Source: Cristatella mucedo (lineage: Eukaryota > Bryozoa > Phylactolaemata > Cristatellidae). From it: a DNA stretch of 64,000 bases. The notes under the pieces were generated by a model. That model was not told the origin of the DNA, did not search any database, and was given only the letters and a program-made list of their open reading frames with translations. Numbering within the stretch: position 1 is the first letter of the stretch; each line of letters opens with the position of its first letter. Positions 53,237-64,000 of the stretch are shown here, piece by piece. The translations under genes were made by a program, and so were the position numbers. The stretch is taken from NCBI GenBank assembly GCA_009760855.2, contig WPIO01000069.1, positions 800,501 through 864,500 of the forward strand, read 5' to 3'.

Positions 53237-53478
53237 TCCGTCTCTCTCTTTCTGTCTGTCTCTGTCTCTGTCTCTGCCTCTGTCTCTGTCTCTCTCTCTG
53301 TCTCTGTCTCTGCCTCTGTCTCTGTCTGTCTCTGCCTCTGTCTGTCTCTGTCTGTCTCTGTCTGTCTCTGTCCGTCTCTCTCTTTCTGTCTGTCTCTGTC
53401 TCTGTCTCTGCCTCTGTCTGTCTCTGTCTGTCTCTGTCTGTCTCTGTCTGTCTGTCTCTGTCTGTCTGTTTCTCTCTC
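53237..53478. repeat. (TCTG/TCTC)n low-complexity tract
   Basis: Alternating TCTCTG and TCTGTC words. The long Arg/Asp/Thr/Glu frames on minus (53000-53536, 53010-53519) are artefacts of this tract. Inside it, a block of about 110 bases (TCCGTCTCTCTCTTTCTGTC start) appears twice, at 53238 and 53371. Confidence 0.9.
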
Positions 53479-53584
53479 TCAGTCTCTCTCGCCGTATCTC
53501 TTGAGATGCAAATACACACTTAGCAAAATTTTCCACACTTAGATTTACATACAGGGTATGCGTATGTATTTAGTTAGGGAACCA

Positions 53585-53680
53585 CTCAGGCGTTTTAAAG
53601 AAAAGCGCTTAGAAAGAGATTGAGTCCTCTGAAGGTGCTTTATCAAGTGCATTATTATTATTATTATATAAAAAGGGGGA
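53585..53680 (+). mobile_element. LINE-A solo tail
   Basis: AAAGCGCTTAGAAAGAGATT...GAAGGTGCTTTATCAAGTGC and ATTATTATTATTATTAT. Confidence 0.8.
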
Positions 53681-54763
53681 GACACGAATGAAGACAATTG
53701 TAACCATTGACGAGGTCCACCAACACACGTTAACAGATTTTTGGTATAGAAAACTAGTAACAATACTAGGCTAAGTGCAGTCTAAGCAACAGCTTTAAAC
53801 CGGGGTTGAACATATGAGTCGGAAACCGAAGGTCAGTTCGGACCCGCAGACGATTCACTCCTTCTCCCCTCCCAACTAAATTGTGTAATGTTTACGGAGC
53901 ACCGGGCCCAGTGACTACAAAAAGCTGACACGGCATTCATCATTCGTAATTTGGGCGGTCGACCCGAGCGACGGCACAATCGCACATACGTACGCGCGAG
54001 GGGTCGACTACTCCCTCGCAGGCTCTAGCACAGACTCAAAGACATATGGACCTAGCAGCGGTAAGCCCCATGCGGGGCTTAGCGTCGCCGAGTTGAGTTT
54101 TCAAGCCGATAGGAATGATGTTGCAGTCCGATCCGTACTACCGCAGTAATTCAACCTCTATGGTCAAAATAAATGCGTTGGTTCCGACGACTAGAAGACC
54201 CACGGACCTCGGTAAGGTCTGTTAAACAGGCCACCGACGAACTCCGGATAGCTGACCTGACTTCTCGACCGCTCACATCCGAAATCAAGGGGAATCGCAC
54301 CAGTAATGGCAGCTATGTAGGCCAGTGATAGAACCACCGGTGGGCACAACGAGTGCTCGTAAATTGCTTACTTTCGCATTGGCAAACGCACGTGGCCAAT
54401 ACTCTTGAAGATTATTGGCTGCGTACAGCCTATGCAAATATGTATGCTATCCTAGAGACGCGCCGATGGACACGTCCAGCCTACTGCTGTAGCTCTTTCA
54501 CCTGGAGGCCAGATCAGCAGTGCTGCCGTACTGTTGCCTGATCTCCAAATGTTTCTGTGCCAGCGTTTTTGCTGCCGGTTAGATCCACGAAGCTCTTTAC
54601 CGCCTGGCGTATTTTTGTTCCTCGCATGATGAAAATTTCTCGGCGGCGATCGGCTGCACAGTGTGGGGGTGCTGCAGAGAGCAGCAGCCCAGCGAAGAAA
54701 GGAGCTGTAAGAACAACAGCGGCTGCGTTTGCGAAGACGGACGTCTGGGCGTTCATGCAGGCA
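53681..54763. other. Unassigned 1.1 kb
   Basis: No repeat recognised. Minus frame 54514-54900 (128 residues, contains a hydrophobic run AAAVVLTAPFFAGLLLSAA that could be membrane-spanning) overlaps a plus frame at 54557-54805. Neither has a known domain, and the minus frame begins inside the duplicated block. Confidence 0.35.
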
Positions 54764-55240
54764 GCTGTTGGATGGTCAATAGCGTCGGACTGGCTTGACT
54801 TTTGAAATCGCTTAGTGGGAGAAGAGGAGAATGTCCTCACAGGCCGGCGGACTGGCAGAAAGACAGTAGAGCGAGCGATGACGGTAGTCATTCGACCCAA
54901 GCATCAATCCGACTGCCCGAGCAGCTGACAGCTGACCCCTGCGGCTGACGTTCTGGGAATTGTATCGTCAGTCGGGGCATCTCGGTAGAAAAACGCCTTG
55001 GCTGTTGGATGATCAATAGCGTCGGGTTAGCTTGTCTTTTGAAAGCGCTTAGTGGTAGGAGAGGAGAATGTCCTCACAGGCCGGCGGACTGGCAGAGAGA
55101 CAGTAGAGCGAGCGAGCGATGACGGTAGTCATTCGACCCAAGCATCAATCCGACTGCCCGAGCAGCTGACAGCTGACCTCTGCGGCTGACGTTCTGGAAA
55201 TTGTATCGTCAGTCGGGGCATCTCGGTAGAAAAACGCCTA
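54764..55240. repeat. 237-bp tandem duplication
   Basis: Unit 1 54764-55000 and unit 2 55001-55240 both run from GCTGTTGGATG(G/A)TCAATAGC to GGCATCTCGGTAGAAAAACG with about 95 percent identity by eye. Unit 2 has an extra AGCG. Confidence 0.95.
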
Positions 55241-55865
55241 GGCACCGACAACAGCGGGTGCAAGTGCAGTGGGAATCGTTGAGCCGTCTCCGAAATTGCT
55301 CTCTCCAAGCTCTTCTTAGCTGAGACGGTATCCACTTGAAAGGAATGCCCACTCAGAATTTTTTCACTCTGTCATAGCAGTGACGCTATCAAAAATGGGG
55401 TCTTCTAACGTAACACTGCTGCAATAAAGGCCAATGTTAATGCACTCGACGCCCAGTTCGCATTAAAGCTATTTGGCCGGGTATTTGCTTTTGCTTTGTC
55501 AATCCGGTGGGTGCTCCTGTTTTGGCTCAGAAACGGCGTTTCCATTGGCAGAGACCCCGGTTAGATGCGTAGCCTCGTAGGATTCTCTAGCCAGAAGGTG
55601 GATATGCACATTTTTACACAGTACAATTGTGCATCAATACAATACAATCAATACAATCCCCTACACAAAGCCCTTCGCATCACAGGCGACAATGTGCTGG
55701 TGTTTCTGAGCCAGTTATCGACGAGGAGAAGATTCCTCGTCGTCCTTAGTTGTGTTATATCTAGACGTGTCTCCCCATTAGTACTGTTTAGTTCCTCTAT
55801 TAATGTGGGCGCATGGGCTGTATTCTATAGTGATGATAAATTAACATGTCATTAATCACGCACTA
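55241..55865. other. Unassigned spacer
   Basis: A plus frame at 55565-55855 (96 residues) without domain; a short ATACAATCA repeat at 55638-55660. Confidence 0.35.
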
Positions 55866-57265
55866 ACATCGAGATAGCCATAGTAATACATTTGTATGGC
55901 GTCCTCAGAGAACTTAGTCTCTTACTGGCCACTTTAAATTTGCTGCAAAGAAAGCATGTTTGAATGGTTAGTGGCAGCGTGCTCAACGACAGCAAGCATA
56001 GTATGGTTAGAAGTGGCATGCACAGGATCAGCATGCAAATATGGTCAGTGGCAGCATGCACAGTGGTCAGCATGCAAATATGGTCAGTGGCAGCATGCAC
56101 AGAGTCAACACGCACAGGCATACTAAAGACGAATCACGTGGACCTACTCAATGCTTGGATTGATAGGTGAATTCTTAGGTTTTTTTAAAAGTCGTCAACT
56201 CATGGGATGTCGTGACGTAAGTCGGAAGTGAGTTCCAGGTATTAGGAGCATACGAACTGAAGGTACGGTCTCCAAAGGATTTCAGTTGCGTACGAAACGT
56301 AGGTATACGATTTGACTCAGAAAGGCGGGCGGCACGTTGCTTATCCCGGTGGGGAGTAGATCTGATAAGTAGTTTAGAGCCAAATAATGAAGGGACCTAA
56401 AAGTGAGTGGCAAAACACAGAAGTCGATGCGTTGCTTGACATGGAGCCAGCGAAGGTCGGCTAGAAGTGGCTTGATGTGACATTTGCGACGCTCACAACA
56501 GACAGGCCTAGCTGCAGACTAATAATAATGATAGTTCATTTATAGAGGACCCTCAGAGAGCTGAAACTCTCTCAAGGCACGTTAAAGATGCTGCATGTGA
56601 AGCCATACCAAATATTTGGTGGTAACATCCGCAAGCAAAAGGCATAGTATAAGCAGAAACTAGCACACGAACGACGAATTACAAAGACCCACCAAATGCT
56701 TTAACATGCAGGTGCTTTTTAAGCTTGTTTTTAAATTGGGTCATGTCAGGGGATATTGTGACGTGAGTCGGTAGTGAGTTCTAGGCTTTGGGAGCATAGA
56801 AACTACAGGCGCGGTGTCAAATAGTTTTGAGATTCGTCTGAGGCACGGCTAAACGATTTGAGTCAGGACATCGAGTTGTTAGATTCTTTGCCTGGCGGAG
56901 GTGTAATTCTGATAGGCGCTGACAGAGAATGAGGGGACCTAAAAGTAAGTGAGAGAATCTTGAAGTTGATTCGCGGCTTGTATCGAAGCCAGTGCAGGTT
57001 GGCGAGAAGTGGTGCGATGTGGCAACTGCGACGCTCACGAGAGATGAGCCTAGCTGCAGAGTTTTCCACCAAACTTTAAGCGCCTGATTGCACACGCAGG
57101 GAGACCAGCAAGCGGCGAGTTACAGAAGTCAAGACGGGATGTCACAAATGCATGGACAGATTTGGAAGTGGTATCCTTGTCTAAGCAAGCCAAATTTACT
57201 GCAATGCCATGTTGAGTTTTGCACCAATTGTAAGCACCAGTTGAAATTCGGATAGATAGTTGATA
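55866..57265 (-). mobile_element. LINE-A copy split by a nested LINE-A
   Basis: 55866-56519 holds tail hairpin, 3' UTR and antisense ORF up to GCTGCAGA. The element resumes at about 57208 with GAGTTTTGCACCAATTGTAA, precisely the next LINE-A bases. Inside the 3' UTR a 39-bp unit (TCAGCATGCAAATATGGTCA start) is tandemly duplicated at 56028-56105. Confidence 0.8.
56520..57207 (-). mobile_element. LINE-A, nested, diverged subfamily
   Basis: AATAATAATG tail, decayed hairpin (TAGAGGACCCTCAGAGAGCT...CTCAAGGCACGTTAAAGATG), 3' UTR and ORF end (RRSCHIAPLLANLHWL on minus), up to the TSKLV block. It is markedly diverged in the 3' UTR and in the ORF C-terminal end, so probably a different subfamily. Confidence 0.75.
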
Positions 57266-58255
57266 CGAAAACGTAGGTAACTATTTATAGCAGAGAGACG
57301 ACAGCAGTGTAAGCCGCAAAAAGTCAGGGACGGACGGGAAGGTTTGAGAGCAGGAGAAATTCATCTGTTTTGGATTTTTTTCAAGGCAATGTTAATGATG
57401 AATTAACGTACTGTCCGAATAGCTCTGGGAGAACTAGATCAATTTCAAGAAACTTTAAACGTACTGCAATAGGAGTTTATTAATCAGAATAACTGTGGTG
57501 GTAACATTCTGAGCAATTGTAGCAAGATTAAGCACACGAGTGACGGTTCACAAGCACGGAGCGAATGCCGGAAGATAAATAGAGGTGCCTTTATGTGCTA
57601 CTTTCCGAACTAGCTTCTAGCCGGAGTCAGTCTGAAATTACAGCGAAACAAGTGTCACGGTCAGAGTCCATGAAAGAATTCAAGTTTTCGCTGCACGCGT
57701 CGCCGTTGATCTAGGAAAACCAGTCAGTCATCGTAGACTGCTCACGACGCGGCCAGGTGTGGTCCGGTTTCCTAATGGCTGCGACCGCGGTCGCCGAGCA
57801 AAAAAGTCCGGCCGATGGTCATTGAATGATGAGCTCAGGCTGATTTTTTCCAAGCCGACGAGCGGCCAAGCGTTATACAAGTGCGTCCACCCGACGCCGA
57901 GTGCAGAGCGGCTTTCGGGAGCGGCTTTCGATGGCGCAGCCTGCAAAGCGATGTGCCGTATGCGATCGGATGTGGAGCGCTCGCTGCGGGCTGAGCGAGC
58001 GCGCGTGCCGCGCGAAATAACTTGGATCCGGTTACTCGCCGGTTTTGTCTGCATTCGTCTGCATTCGTCTGCTCGGCTGTCCACTCTTACGCCAGTGCCC
58101 CGTCCGCTTTCAGCTCACCATTCTAAGGCAATGAATGGTCAGCTGCTGATACACTAGTATGGTCAACTGCATCCATGCGGCCAAGACCGAATACCTCAAG
58201 GTCAAGGTCTCGAGGTCTGTCTAGTGGCGGAACAGCTTCGCCGTTAACTTTTTAA
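57266..58255. other. Unassigned, CpG-rich in the second half
   Basis: A plus frame at 57759-58157 (132 residues) and a minus frame at 57728-58084 overlap. Neither has a recognised domain. TCTGCATTCGTCTGCATTCG is a short direct repeat at 58046-58070. Confidence 0.35.
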
Positions 58256-58412
58256 AGCTGTTTTGACGGCCTCATTTGTGTGGCGGCAAAAGTGCCTTCG
58301 CCGCTATCGCCACCGTTTGCAGAGGAAAATATTGGATCATCACCCACTGTAGGACTCGAACCCACTACCTAGATCGTGAAGAGTGAGCACCTTACCTCCT
58401 GAGCTAGGACAG
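58256..58412 (-). mobile_element. SINE-C, minus
   Basis: GGCCTCATTTGTGTGGCGGC, CGCTATCGCCACCGTTTGCA, B-box complement GGACTCGAACCCACTACC and head complement GAGCACCTTACCTCCTGAGC. Confidence 0.7.
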
Positions 58413-58571
58413 GCAAACGGTGGCCATGAAGGCGTCCGAGGTGTAGCGGTTAGAACAATTTTGGTCGACGTTGGTGTGAGAGCTCTTTGGTTAGCAGTGC
58501 ATTTAGCACAGCGAGCAAAAAGCTCGAGCTTAACAACCTCGTTGTGGTTTTAACGGTCGGTCCCGTTGGAG

Positions 58572-58756
58572 TTAAAAGAATACTAGCTGATTTAACAGCC
58601 TCTTTTGTATCACGGTTACAGAAGAGAACTTAGGGCTACCACCACTGCATGCAGCAGTAATAAAGGATCGCCCACTGCGGAGTTTGAACCCACGACCTGG
58701 CAACGGAGGTCGTGAGAAGCAGCCACCTTACTTAGCAAGCCATCGCGGCTCTGCGG
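58572..58756 (-). mobile_element. SINE-B, minus
   Basis: TAGCTGATTTAACAGCCTCT, AATAAAGGATCGCCCACTGC, B-box complement GAGTTTGAACCCACGACC and head complement CCACCTTACTTAGCAAGCCA. Confidence 0.7.
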
Positions 58757-59107
58757 CTGCAAATGAATGAGGCTGCTGAATCAGCAGACTTTTATGTATT
58801 TTTTGTATGTACTTCGCTCCTCAGGGAAAGCTTTCCGGGGGGGGGGTCGGGAAAAACCAGAGTCATCGGAAACGCAACGTATTGTTAATACAGAAAACAA
58901 CGCCGCATTCGTTTATGGCCGCGAGAGAAAAATCCCATTCTGAGCGCCTACGTGGCCAAGAATGCTAGCGTAGCGTGTTTTTAAGGCAAGTTCTCCAGGC
59001 AAATAGATAGTAGCTGCGGACGCAGATAGAGACGCGTCGCTGGGCAAAGCTGAGCTGGAACTAGCGGACCATCCTGGATTGTACGGCGTTCTTATAATCA
59101 TGTAGCT
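58757..59107. other. Unassigned spacer
   Basis: A G9 run at 58838-58847. Nothing else seen. Confidence 0.4.
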
Positions 59108-59195
59108 TATAATAATAATAATAATAATAATAATGCACTTGATAAAGCGCCCTCAGAGAACTCAATCTCTTTCTAGGCGCTTTACATTTGCTGGC
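59108..59195 (-). mobile_element. LINE-A solo tail, young-looking
   Basis: (AAT)8, CTTGATAAAGCGCCCTCAGA and TCTTTCTAGGCGCTTTACAT, matching the consensus almost exactly; about 85 bp, no 3' UTR beyond TTTGCTG. Confidence 0.85.
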
Positions 59196-59234
59196 GTATA
59201 AGCTACAGTAGGTCGTCGTGATCTGACATTCGAT

Positions 59235-59235
<1 letters not shown>

Positions 59236-59320
<85 letters not shown>

Positions 59321-59331
59321 GAGCGAGAGAG
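59236..59331. repeat. (GA)n microsatellite
   Basis: About 40 uninterrupted GA units, then imperfect. Confidence 0.95.
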
Positions 59332-59724
59332 CTGCAAGCTGAAAGAGTTTCGTCCTGGTGAGTAGAGCACTTGAGAGGTCTAAGCAGAGATACAATGTCC
59401 CAACTTGTGTCCGTTACTTTTATCCAAGCAAGTGCCAGTACTGAGTGCGGCTGAGACCATTCGTCTCCGTACTAATACAGTGCCACTCAGCCTCGACTAA
59501 TGTCGGCAGGCGTTTCGCTGTCGAGCGGCTTCCTGCTCTTTCGGGTACAATTTAGGCCCTTGAGTTGCATTATTTCATGTTATATCTACATAATTTTGTA
59601 AAAGGGTAATTTTAACCGACTTCTCGTGCGACTCATCATTTCTTTTCAGCACAGAGATTCCCCTCTTCTCTTGGCCTCGCGATAAGTTGCTCGTACAGCA
59701 CTCTAAGGTTACGAATAAGGTCAA
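59332..59724. other. Unassigned spacer
   Basis: Nothing recognised. Confidence 0.4.
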
Positions 59725-59882
59725 GGCTGATTCAACATCCTCGTTCGTACAGCGGCAGAATAGTCTTAACGGCTATAATCGCAGCTTGCAGCGGGAAATA
59801 AGGGAGTCGCCTGCTTCAGGACGCGAACTCCACGATCTGGGTCTTGAAGGGCGAGCACCCTACTCATGGGCACTTGATAACT
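59725..59882 (-). mobile_element. SINE-C, minus, decayed
   Basis: TTCAACATCCTCGTTCGTAC, AGTCTTAACGGCTATAATCG, B-box complement GGACGCGAACTCCACGATC and head complement GCGAGCACCCTACTCATGGG. Confidence 0.6.
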
Positions 59883-59924
59883 TATTGCAAGAGAAACATT
59901 CACCACGACGTAATGGCAAGACAG

Positions 59925-60990
59925 CTTAGCGCCAAACGTGGCCCGCTAGCGGTTCCAGCGAGTCTCGCTTTCAGACGCGCCCTTTTTTCCATTCTTCCAC
60001 ATCGCATTGTAACCCACGCACGGCAGTTCTTACGCATGCGCCCGCCGCAATGGCAGGCGCCAGTGGGCGTTTCTCCACGTCGCTGCATCTAGCGGCGTCG
60101 GCCTCCGCGAGACGCGCGGCTCCTACTCGCAAGAACTAGCGCGACGGGGCGACGGGGGCGATGCGCTCGCGCACTCGTGCTCGAGCTACGTCGGGTAGCA
60201 GCAGGATTCGACGCGTCTTGCTCGACCGAGAACGAACCGGACGGGCGCATCATAACGGAAGTGTCGCGCGCGCTCACGCACCGAACGGAGCGCCGGGTTT
60301 ACTGCGGCGGCGCTGAAGAGGCAGCCTCAGCTTTGGCAGCGCGCTCCCAAGCGGCGAGGAAGGCGCTCAGCAGGTGGCGCCTCCTTGGTCATCTCGCGCC
60401 GCCGCCGGCCGTCGCCGCTCCGCCCGCGTCCTTGCCGCCGAGCTCGCAGCGACCGTCGATCAGGGACGAGCGAATGCGTCGCCGGCCAGAAGCGATTTCG
60501 CTTTGTGGCCAGTCGATGTGCCGGTGCTGCCTCAGCGTTAATTAGGGTCAGCGCTGACACTTGGCGGTGGTAGCTGCGGCAGCTGGGTGGTAAAGGTGGC
60601 AGCCGCGCTGGTTGGCAGTGGGGGCGAGTGCGTCGAGAGCCGGGTGGGCGTGGTGCTCTCGAGTGCTGCTCGGCACTCCCCCCCCCCGCCGCGTCAACGA
60701 GCGGCCGCGACCCAAAACAGTGACGCATGCATTCCGGCTGCGGGGCGCGCCGGCAAGTCGGCGCGCCGTCCGCGCCGACTCCGTCGTAGCGTGCAGCGTC
60801 AGCATCCGGCGGAGCCTGCCCGGCTCCATTGCGAAGGCTTGCTGGTCTCCAAAGAGGCAGCACGTGCTCAGTCGGTGCTGCACTTCCGCGAGGTGAGGCG
60901 AGCGACGCCGAGCTCGAAGCTTAGGCCGATTGCCGGCAGTGTTGCTTGGGATTAAAAAAGTAACGAAGCTACGGGTCGACTCACGCTTAC
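59925..60990. promoter_or_regulatory. CpG-rich island
   Basis: Dense CpG; a C10 run at 60679-60688. Overlapping frames on both strands (minus 60327-60863 with 178 codons, minus 60548-61033, plus 60177-60545, plus 60587-60955) are Arg/Ala/Pro-rich without domains. No exon chosen. Confidence 0.35.
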
Positions 60991-60992
60991 TG

Positions 60993-61315
60993 TAATGCAA
61001 TGTAATGTATTGTTTTCCCGTCTCCAATTCCACAGCACCTTGAAGACTAACCGAGTGCTACGCAGGAGAGCTCTAATGCGCACTCGAAGCCTACGCGGCT
61101 TTCGGTAAGCATGCGGCAGCCAGCAGACTTCAACTCACGCAACAAAGAAAAAGCAAGAAACGCAGCCAAGTCAGGAGAGCAGTTGAGGTAGTGAGTAGCA
61201 TGGAAGTAGCAGCTCAGGACGGCTACAAAAAATGTTACTCAGTCGGCAGTAGGAGAGTCGAGTTCCACAGTCGAGGACCTGCAGAGCAAAAGCTTCTGTC
61301 GCCAAAGGTACTTGA
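60993..61315 (-). mobile_element. LINE-B 3' end and start of ORF end
   Basis: Tail ATGCAATGTAATGTATTG, then CCGTCTCCAATTCCACAGCA, CTACGCGGCTTTCGGTAAGC, GCAGTTGAGGTAGTGAGTAG, ending near CTTCTGTCGCCAAAGG. 5' truncated. Confidence 0.75.
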
Positions 61316-62622
61316 CCGCCACAATACGCGGGAGACTCAATACCTCGCGCCATACAATGCTCAGTCAAATATAAAGTACAGTACAACACAATACAATAAA
61401 CGTTGACTGAACTCGGTCAGATCGCGACTTTAAGAACGGCAGACTGTGGTTCTCAGTCCCTCATAAGATGATCGTAATTAATAGTGATGAATGTGACCGA
61501 TTCTGACCAAGGCAGTCACGTTAATGTCACCATTACTACACGTAGTGTCAGTCAGCGGCAGAGCCACGGGAGGCGGCCATTTGACCCCTCCGCCATTTGG
61601 CAGTGATCTGGCCCGCGCCCGGATTCCTACGCTGCTGCCAACCGTCACAAGCGACGATATGATCTCTTAATTCCACTCTCTGAGCAACCACCGAGCTCGC
61701 GCCGAATGAGCACTGAGTTTTTTCACTTTTCTTTTGGTTTAGCCCCGTCTGGCCTGCATCTTCACGAAAAGGATGGCTCCACGACTGGTAACAGTTCTCG
61801 CAGGGGGAAGAGCGGTCTAGGTTTAATAACTTTTTGCCTCTGCCGCCCCGGAAAAAGGGTCTCGGTGCTCCACAAGCTGTTCAGCAATGCACTTCTCCAG
61901 AATCTTATACAATGATGAAACAAAAAAGAACCGGGTGTCATTCGCTAAATGGCCGAGTCCGATTCAGACTTATGGTATGTATCCGTTATATTTATTTGCA
62001 TCCGTAGGTATCCGTATTTATATCCGTACGCATCCGACATATTCATCCGTCATATTTATTTAACGGGTATTTCATTAATCCAACGAACATTTAAAGCCGC
62101 AAGCTTGCCGTGCAGGGGAGTATAATAGCTGGGGAGGGGGCGGGGTTCAGCGAAGAGGATGCTTTCCTAACCTCTGACCTGCTTTCCTCGCTGCACGTTG
62201 CTGGCCTATCAGACTTTAGTCTTGTTGCCTGCAGAGCGATTCTCGTTGGCAGACGGCAGCAGGCGGCTAGATGACAAACTGAGCAGCTCCCCTCGCAGTT
62301 TGATTGACATTGCCCGCCGTGAATACTTGACGCGTAGCCAGGCGATCGTTGCCACCGTTCCCCGTCTCTCTCCATTTAAAGCTTTCGAGCAGCGGCGGCT
62401 AAAAAACGTCCTATCCAAGCGAAGTTTGGAGCACAAAGAGCTCGTTGTTTTTGATTCTCAGGCTAAACCGAGTGGTCCCGAGCCGGTGAGAGTTTAGAGC
62501 TGCGGCTCGACGGCTTAGCCGGGCACTATTCAAAGTCGGAGAGCTGCTTAAGCCAATGTTAACACCTAGCCTTCCAGCTTCGTAGGACTCAATAGCGAGT
62601 AGGGCAACCCTTTACTCTGATG
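61316..62622. other. Unassigned 1.3 kb with a short ATCCGTA repeat
   Basis: 61976-62056 repeats ATCCGTA/CATCCG words about seven times. Frames at 62091-62497 on both strands overlap without domains. Confidence 0.35.
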
Positions 62623-62898
62623 CTATAGCATTAGGCCCGCGTGTAAAATCGCTCCGCGCTTAAGCCGGGCTCGTCGGAAAGGACAGATTATGCTTAGTCC
62701 AGAATTACACTGGAGCAGCACGATTGTATAGCATCTAGTGATGACAAGCCTCAGTAAGACCTCGGTGGGCGTTGCTGTAGGCTTTTCTGGGCCGAAGGTC
62801 ATGGTGGTGACCTGGTCTTTGGGCACATTGCAGACCAGCTGATCCAGGAGCACCAAAGCGTATCGCTTACTAGATGTTTTTACTAGCTCTACCGTCAC
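62623..62898 (-). CDS. Hypothetical 91-residue frame
   Basis: Starts MTVELVKTSSKRYALVLLDQ and continues LVCNVPKDQVTTMTFGPEK. Balanced composition, no recognised family. Could be an exon of a minus-strand gene; no convincing splice sites were fixed. Confidence 0.25.
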   Translation of the reverse strand: MTVELVKTSSKRYALVLLDQLVCNVPKDQVTTMTFGPEKPTATPTEVLLRLVITRCYTIVLLQCNSGLSIICPFRRARLKRGAILHAGLML

Positions 62899-63110
62899 AA
62901 TCTACAGCTTTAGCCTCATTAGTATCTTAAGGATGTATATCATCTCTCAAATTGTAAGAACTACTGAACCGTACTCTTCGACGGCTGTATCCATGACTCT
63001 GGTACTACATATGAAATGCACTGACTTCAGTGCTTCAGACCAGCTGATCCAGGATCAGCTGGTCTGCAATGTGCTATCATGATCCAGGATCAGCTGGTCT
63101 TCAGTGCTAC
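62823..63110. repeat. Inverted duplication with 31-bp perfect palindrome
   Basis: 63036-63050 (CAGACCAGCTGATCC) and 63052-63066 are perfect reverse complements around one A. 63052-63075 is the exact reverse complement of 62823-62846, and another copy of GATCCAGGATCAGCTGGTCT lies at 63081-63100. Confidence 0.85.
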
Positions 63111-63544
63111 ATGCTCGCTGACTGAGGAATAATGTCAGCGTTTATATTCTAATATATAATATCTAATATATAACTAATGTTTCAAGCTGGTAGAAGCGAT
63201 GTGCCACGATCGCACTCGATGACTCTCAGCCTAGGTTTACATCCGGGGAATGATGTAGAGCTGTTCAGTTAATGACTTCTATAGCTGTGTGTGATCACGG
63301 ATACCACTCGGTCTGGTTCTCGTAGACTGAGGATTGAGACCGTCCTGCAACCACAAAACATCAAAGTTTAAAACGTAAATAAGACTAAACTTGTCACATC
63401 GATAGGCTAATGGTTGGTTCTGATGTAGATCATGCTCGCTAGAGCACACAGATTTGAGTACGTCACAGGTACTTAACCTTAGCAGAGGGAAACCTCACAT
63501 AAGTTTATATAATCTATATGGAAGTAGGCTACTATTAGAATACG
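63111..63544. other. Unassigned, AT-rich
   Basis: Short TAATATATAA repeats at 63148-63175. Nothing else seen. Confidence 0.4.
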
Positions 63545-63915
63545 CGGTCAATAATAATATTATTATTAATAAAATTACTTGGTGCCATCAGAGAACTAAA
63601 CTTTTTTCTAGGACTTGTACGTAAGCGGTTAAGGAAGCATGACAATATGGTTAGCGAAAACATTAATAGCGTCAGAAAGCATATGCACTTAAAGGATAAT
63701 TTTCAATATTTTCAAGAATAATCAAGTCAGGGGATGTAGTGAAATCAGTCAGGTGCGAGTTCCAGGCTTTGGAAGCAAGGGAACTGAAGGCACGGTCTCC
63801 AAAGCATTTCATGTTAGTGCGAGAAACAGCAGGAAGACTTGAGTCAGAAGAGTGGGGGCTACGATACCTATTCTTATTGGAAAGTAGTCCGATAGGTAGG
63901 GTGGAGCCAGAGAAT
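63545..63915 (-). mobile_element. LINE-A 3' end, diverged
   Basis: AATAATATTATTATTAAT tail, a decayed hairpin (TTGGTGCCATCAGAGAACTA...TTTCTAGGACTTG), a shortened 3' UTR, and ORF end (FGDRAFSSLASKAWNSHL on minus). Confidence 0.75.
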
Positions 63916-64000
63916 GCTGCCACTAACCACATTTGCATGCTGACCCTGTGCATGTCACCCCAAACCATGTTATTCATTTTGTTTTTTTTTCAAGCATGAT
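63916..64000 (+). mobile_element. LINE-A 3' UTR, plus, running off the window
   Basis: GCTGCCACTAACCACATTTG to CAAGCATGAT matches the LINE-A 3' UTR in sense orientation. It is joined directly to the minus copy on its left. Confidence 0.8.

Noticed and set aside
53000-53536. 178- and 169-codon Arg/Asp/Thr-rich minus frames
   Set aside because: Composition artefact of the TCTG/TCTC tract.
57880-57950. VHPTPSAERLSGAAF as a possible next T-box exon (HPDSP block)
   Set aside because: Only a loose resemblance; Asp-Ser is missing, no splice sites of the needed phase, and the surrounding residues do not fit a T-domain.
1-64000. CRISPR arrays, bacterial operons, rRNA genes
   Set aside because: No regularly spaced direct repeats with unique spacers, no ribosome-binding-site-led gene strings and no rRNA-like sequence were seen; the window is clearly animal DNA.

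Overview
The window reads as non-coding-rich metazoan genomic DNA. Genes are sparse and interrupted by introns. Most recognisable sequence is relics of LINE retrotransposons, tRNA-derived SINEs and microsatellites, plus one degraded virus-like Polinton/Maverick element. The best host gene signal is two split exons of a T-box transcription factor at about 50.0-52.1 kb, which proves an animal genome. The T-domain is divergent (RGMFP instead of the usual RRMFP), so an early-branching animal such as a sponge is possible, but that is only a guess.

Layout. 1-7.1 kb is an AT-rich Polinton/Maverick (adintovirus-like) relic on the minus strand: a PLA2-motif virion protein at the left edge, several small broken genes, and a protein-primed B-family DNA polymerase (about 7.04 to 4.40 kb) with stops and frameshifts and a mutated catalytic motif C. 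From 7.1 kb to the end the window is a mosaic of two LINE families. LINE-A is L2/CR1-like with an (ATT)n tail and a conserved AAGCGCC...GGCGCTTT hairpin at its 3' end. LINE-B is related, with a short-pentamer (ACATT-type) tail and a different 3' end. The longest copy is a LINE-A at 35.1-38.1 kb, with an uninterrupted 722-codon reverse transcriptase frame and an endonuclease frame separated by one frameshift. LINE-A copies are repeatedly inserted into older LINE copies (25, 28, 33, 35-38 and 56.5 kb).

At least three tRNA-headed SINE groups occur. SINE-A ends in a 3' tail that closely resembles LINE-A's, suggesting LINE-A machinery mobilises it. SINE-B has near-perfect pol III A and B boxes and a (ATTT)n tail. 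SINE-C is a divergent relative of SINE-B.

CpG-rich islands (12.1-12.6, 22.2-23.1, 26.5-27.1, 28.7-29.9, 31.2-31.6, 39.8-41.1, 57.7-58.1, 59.9-60.9 kb) contain many overlapping open frames that are mostly composition artefacts. Two of them carry plausible first coding exons ending in splice donors (26.90 and 40.62 kb). Notable structural DNA: a 750-bp (GGA)n polypurine tract, a five-copy CT-rich minisatellite in the T-box intron, a perfect 21-bp hairpin at 19.93 kb, a 31-bp perfect palindrome at 63.04 kb, and a 237-bp tandem duplication at 54.8-55.2 kb. LINE/SINE families are named here only by letters; assignment to named families needs a database search.
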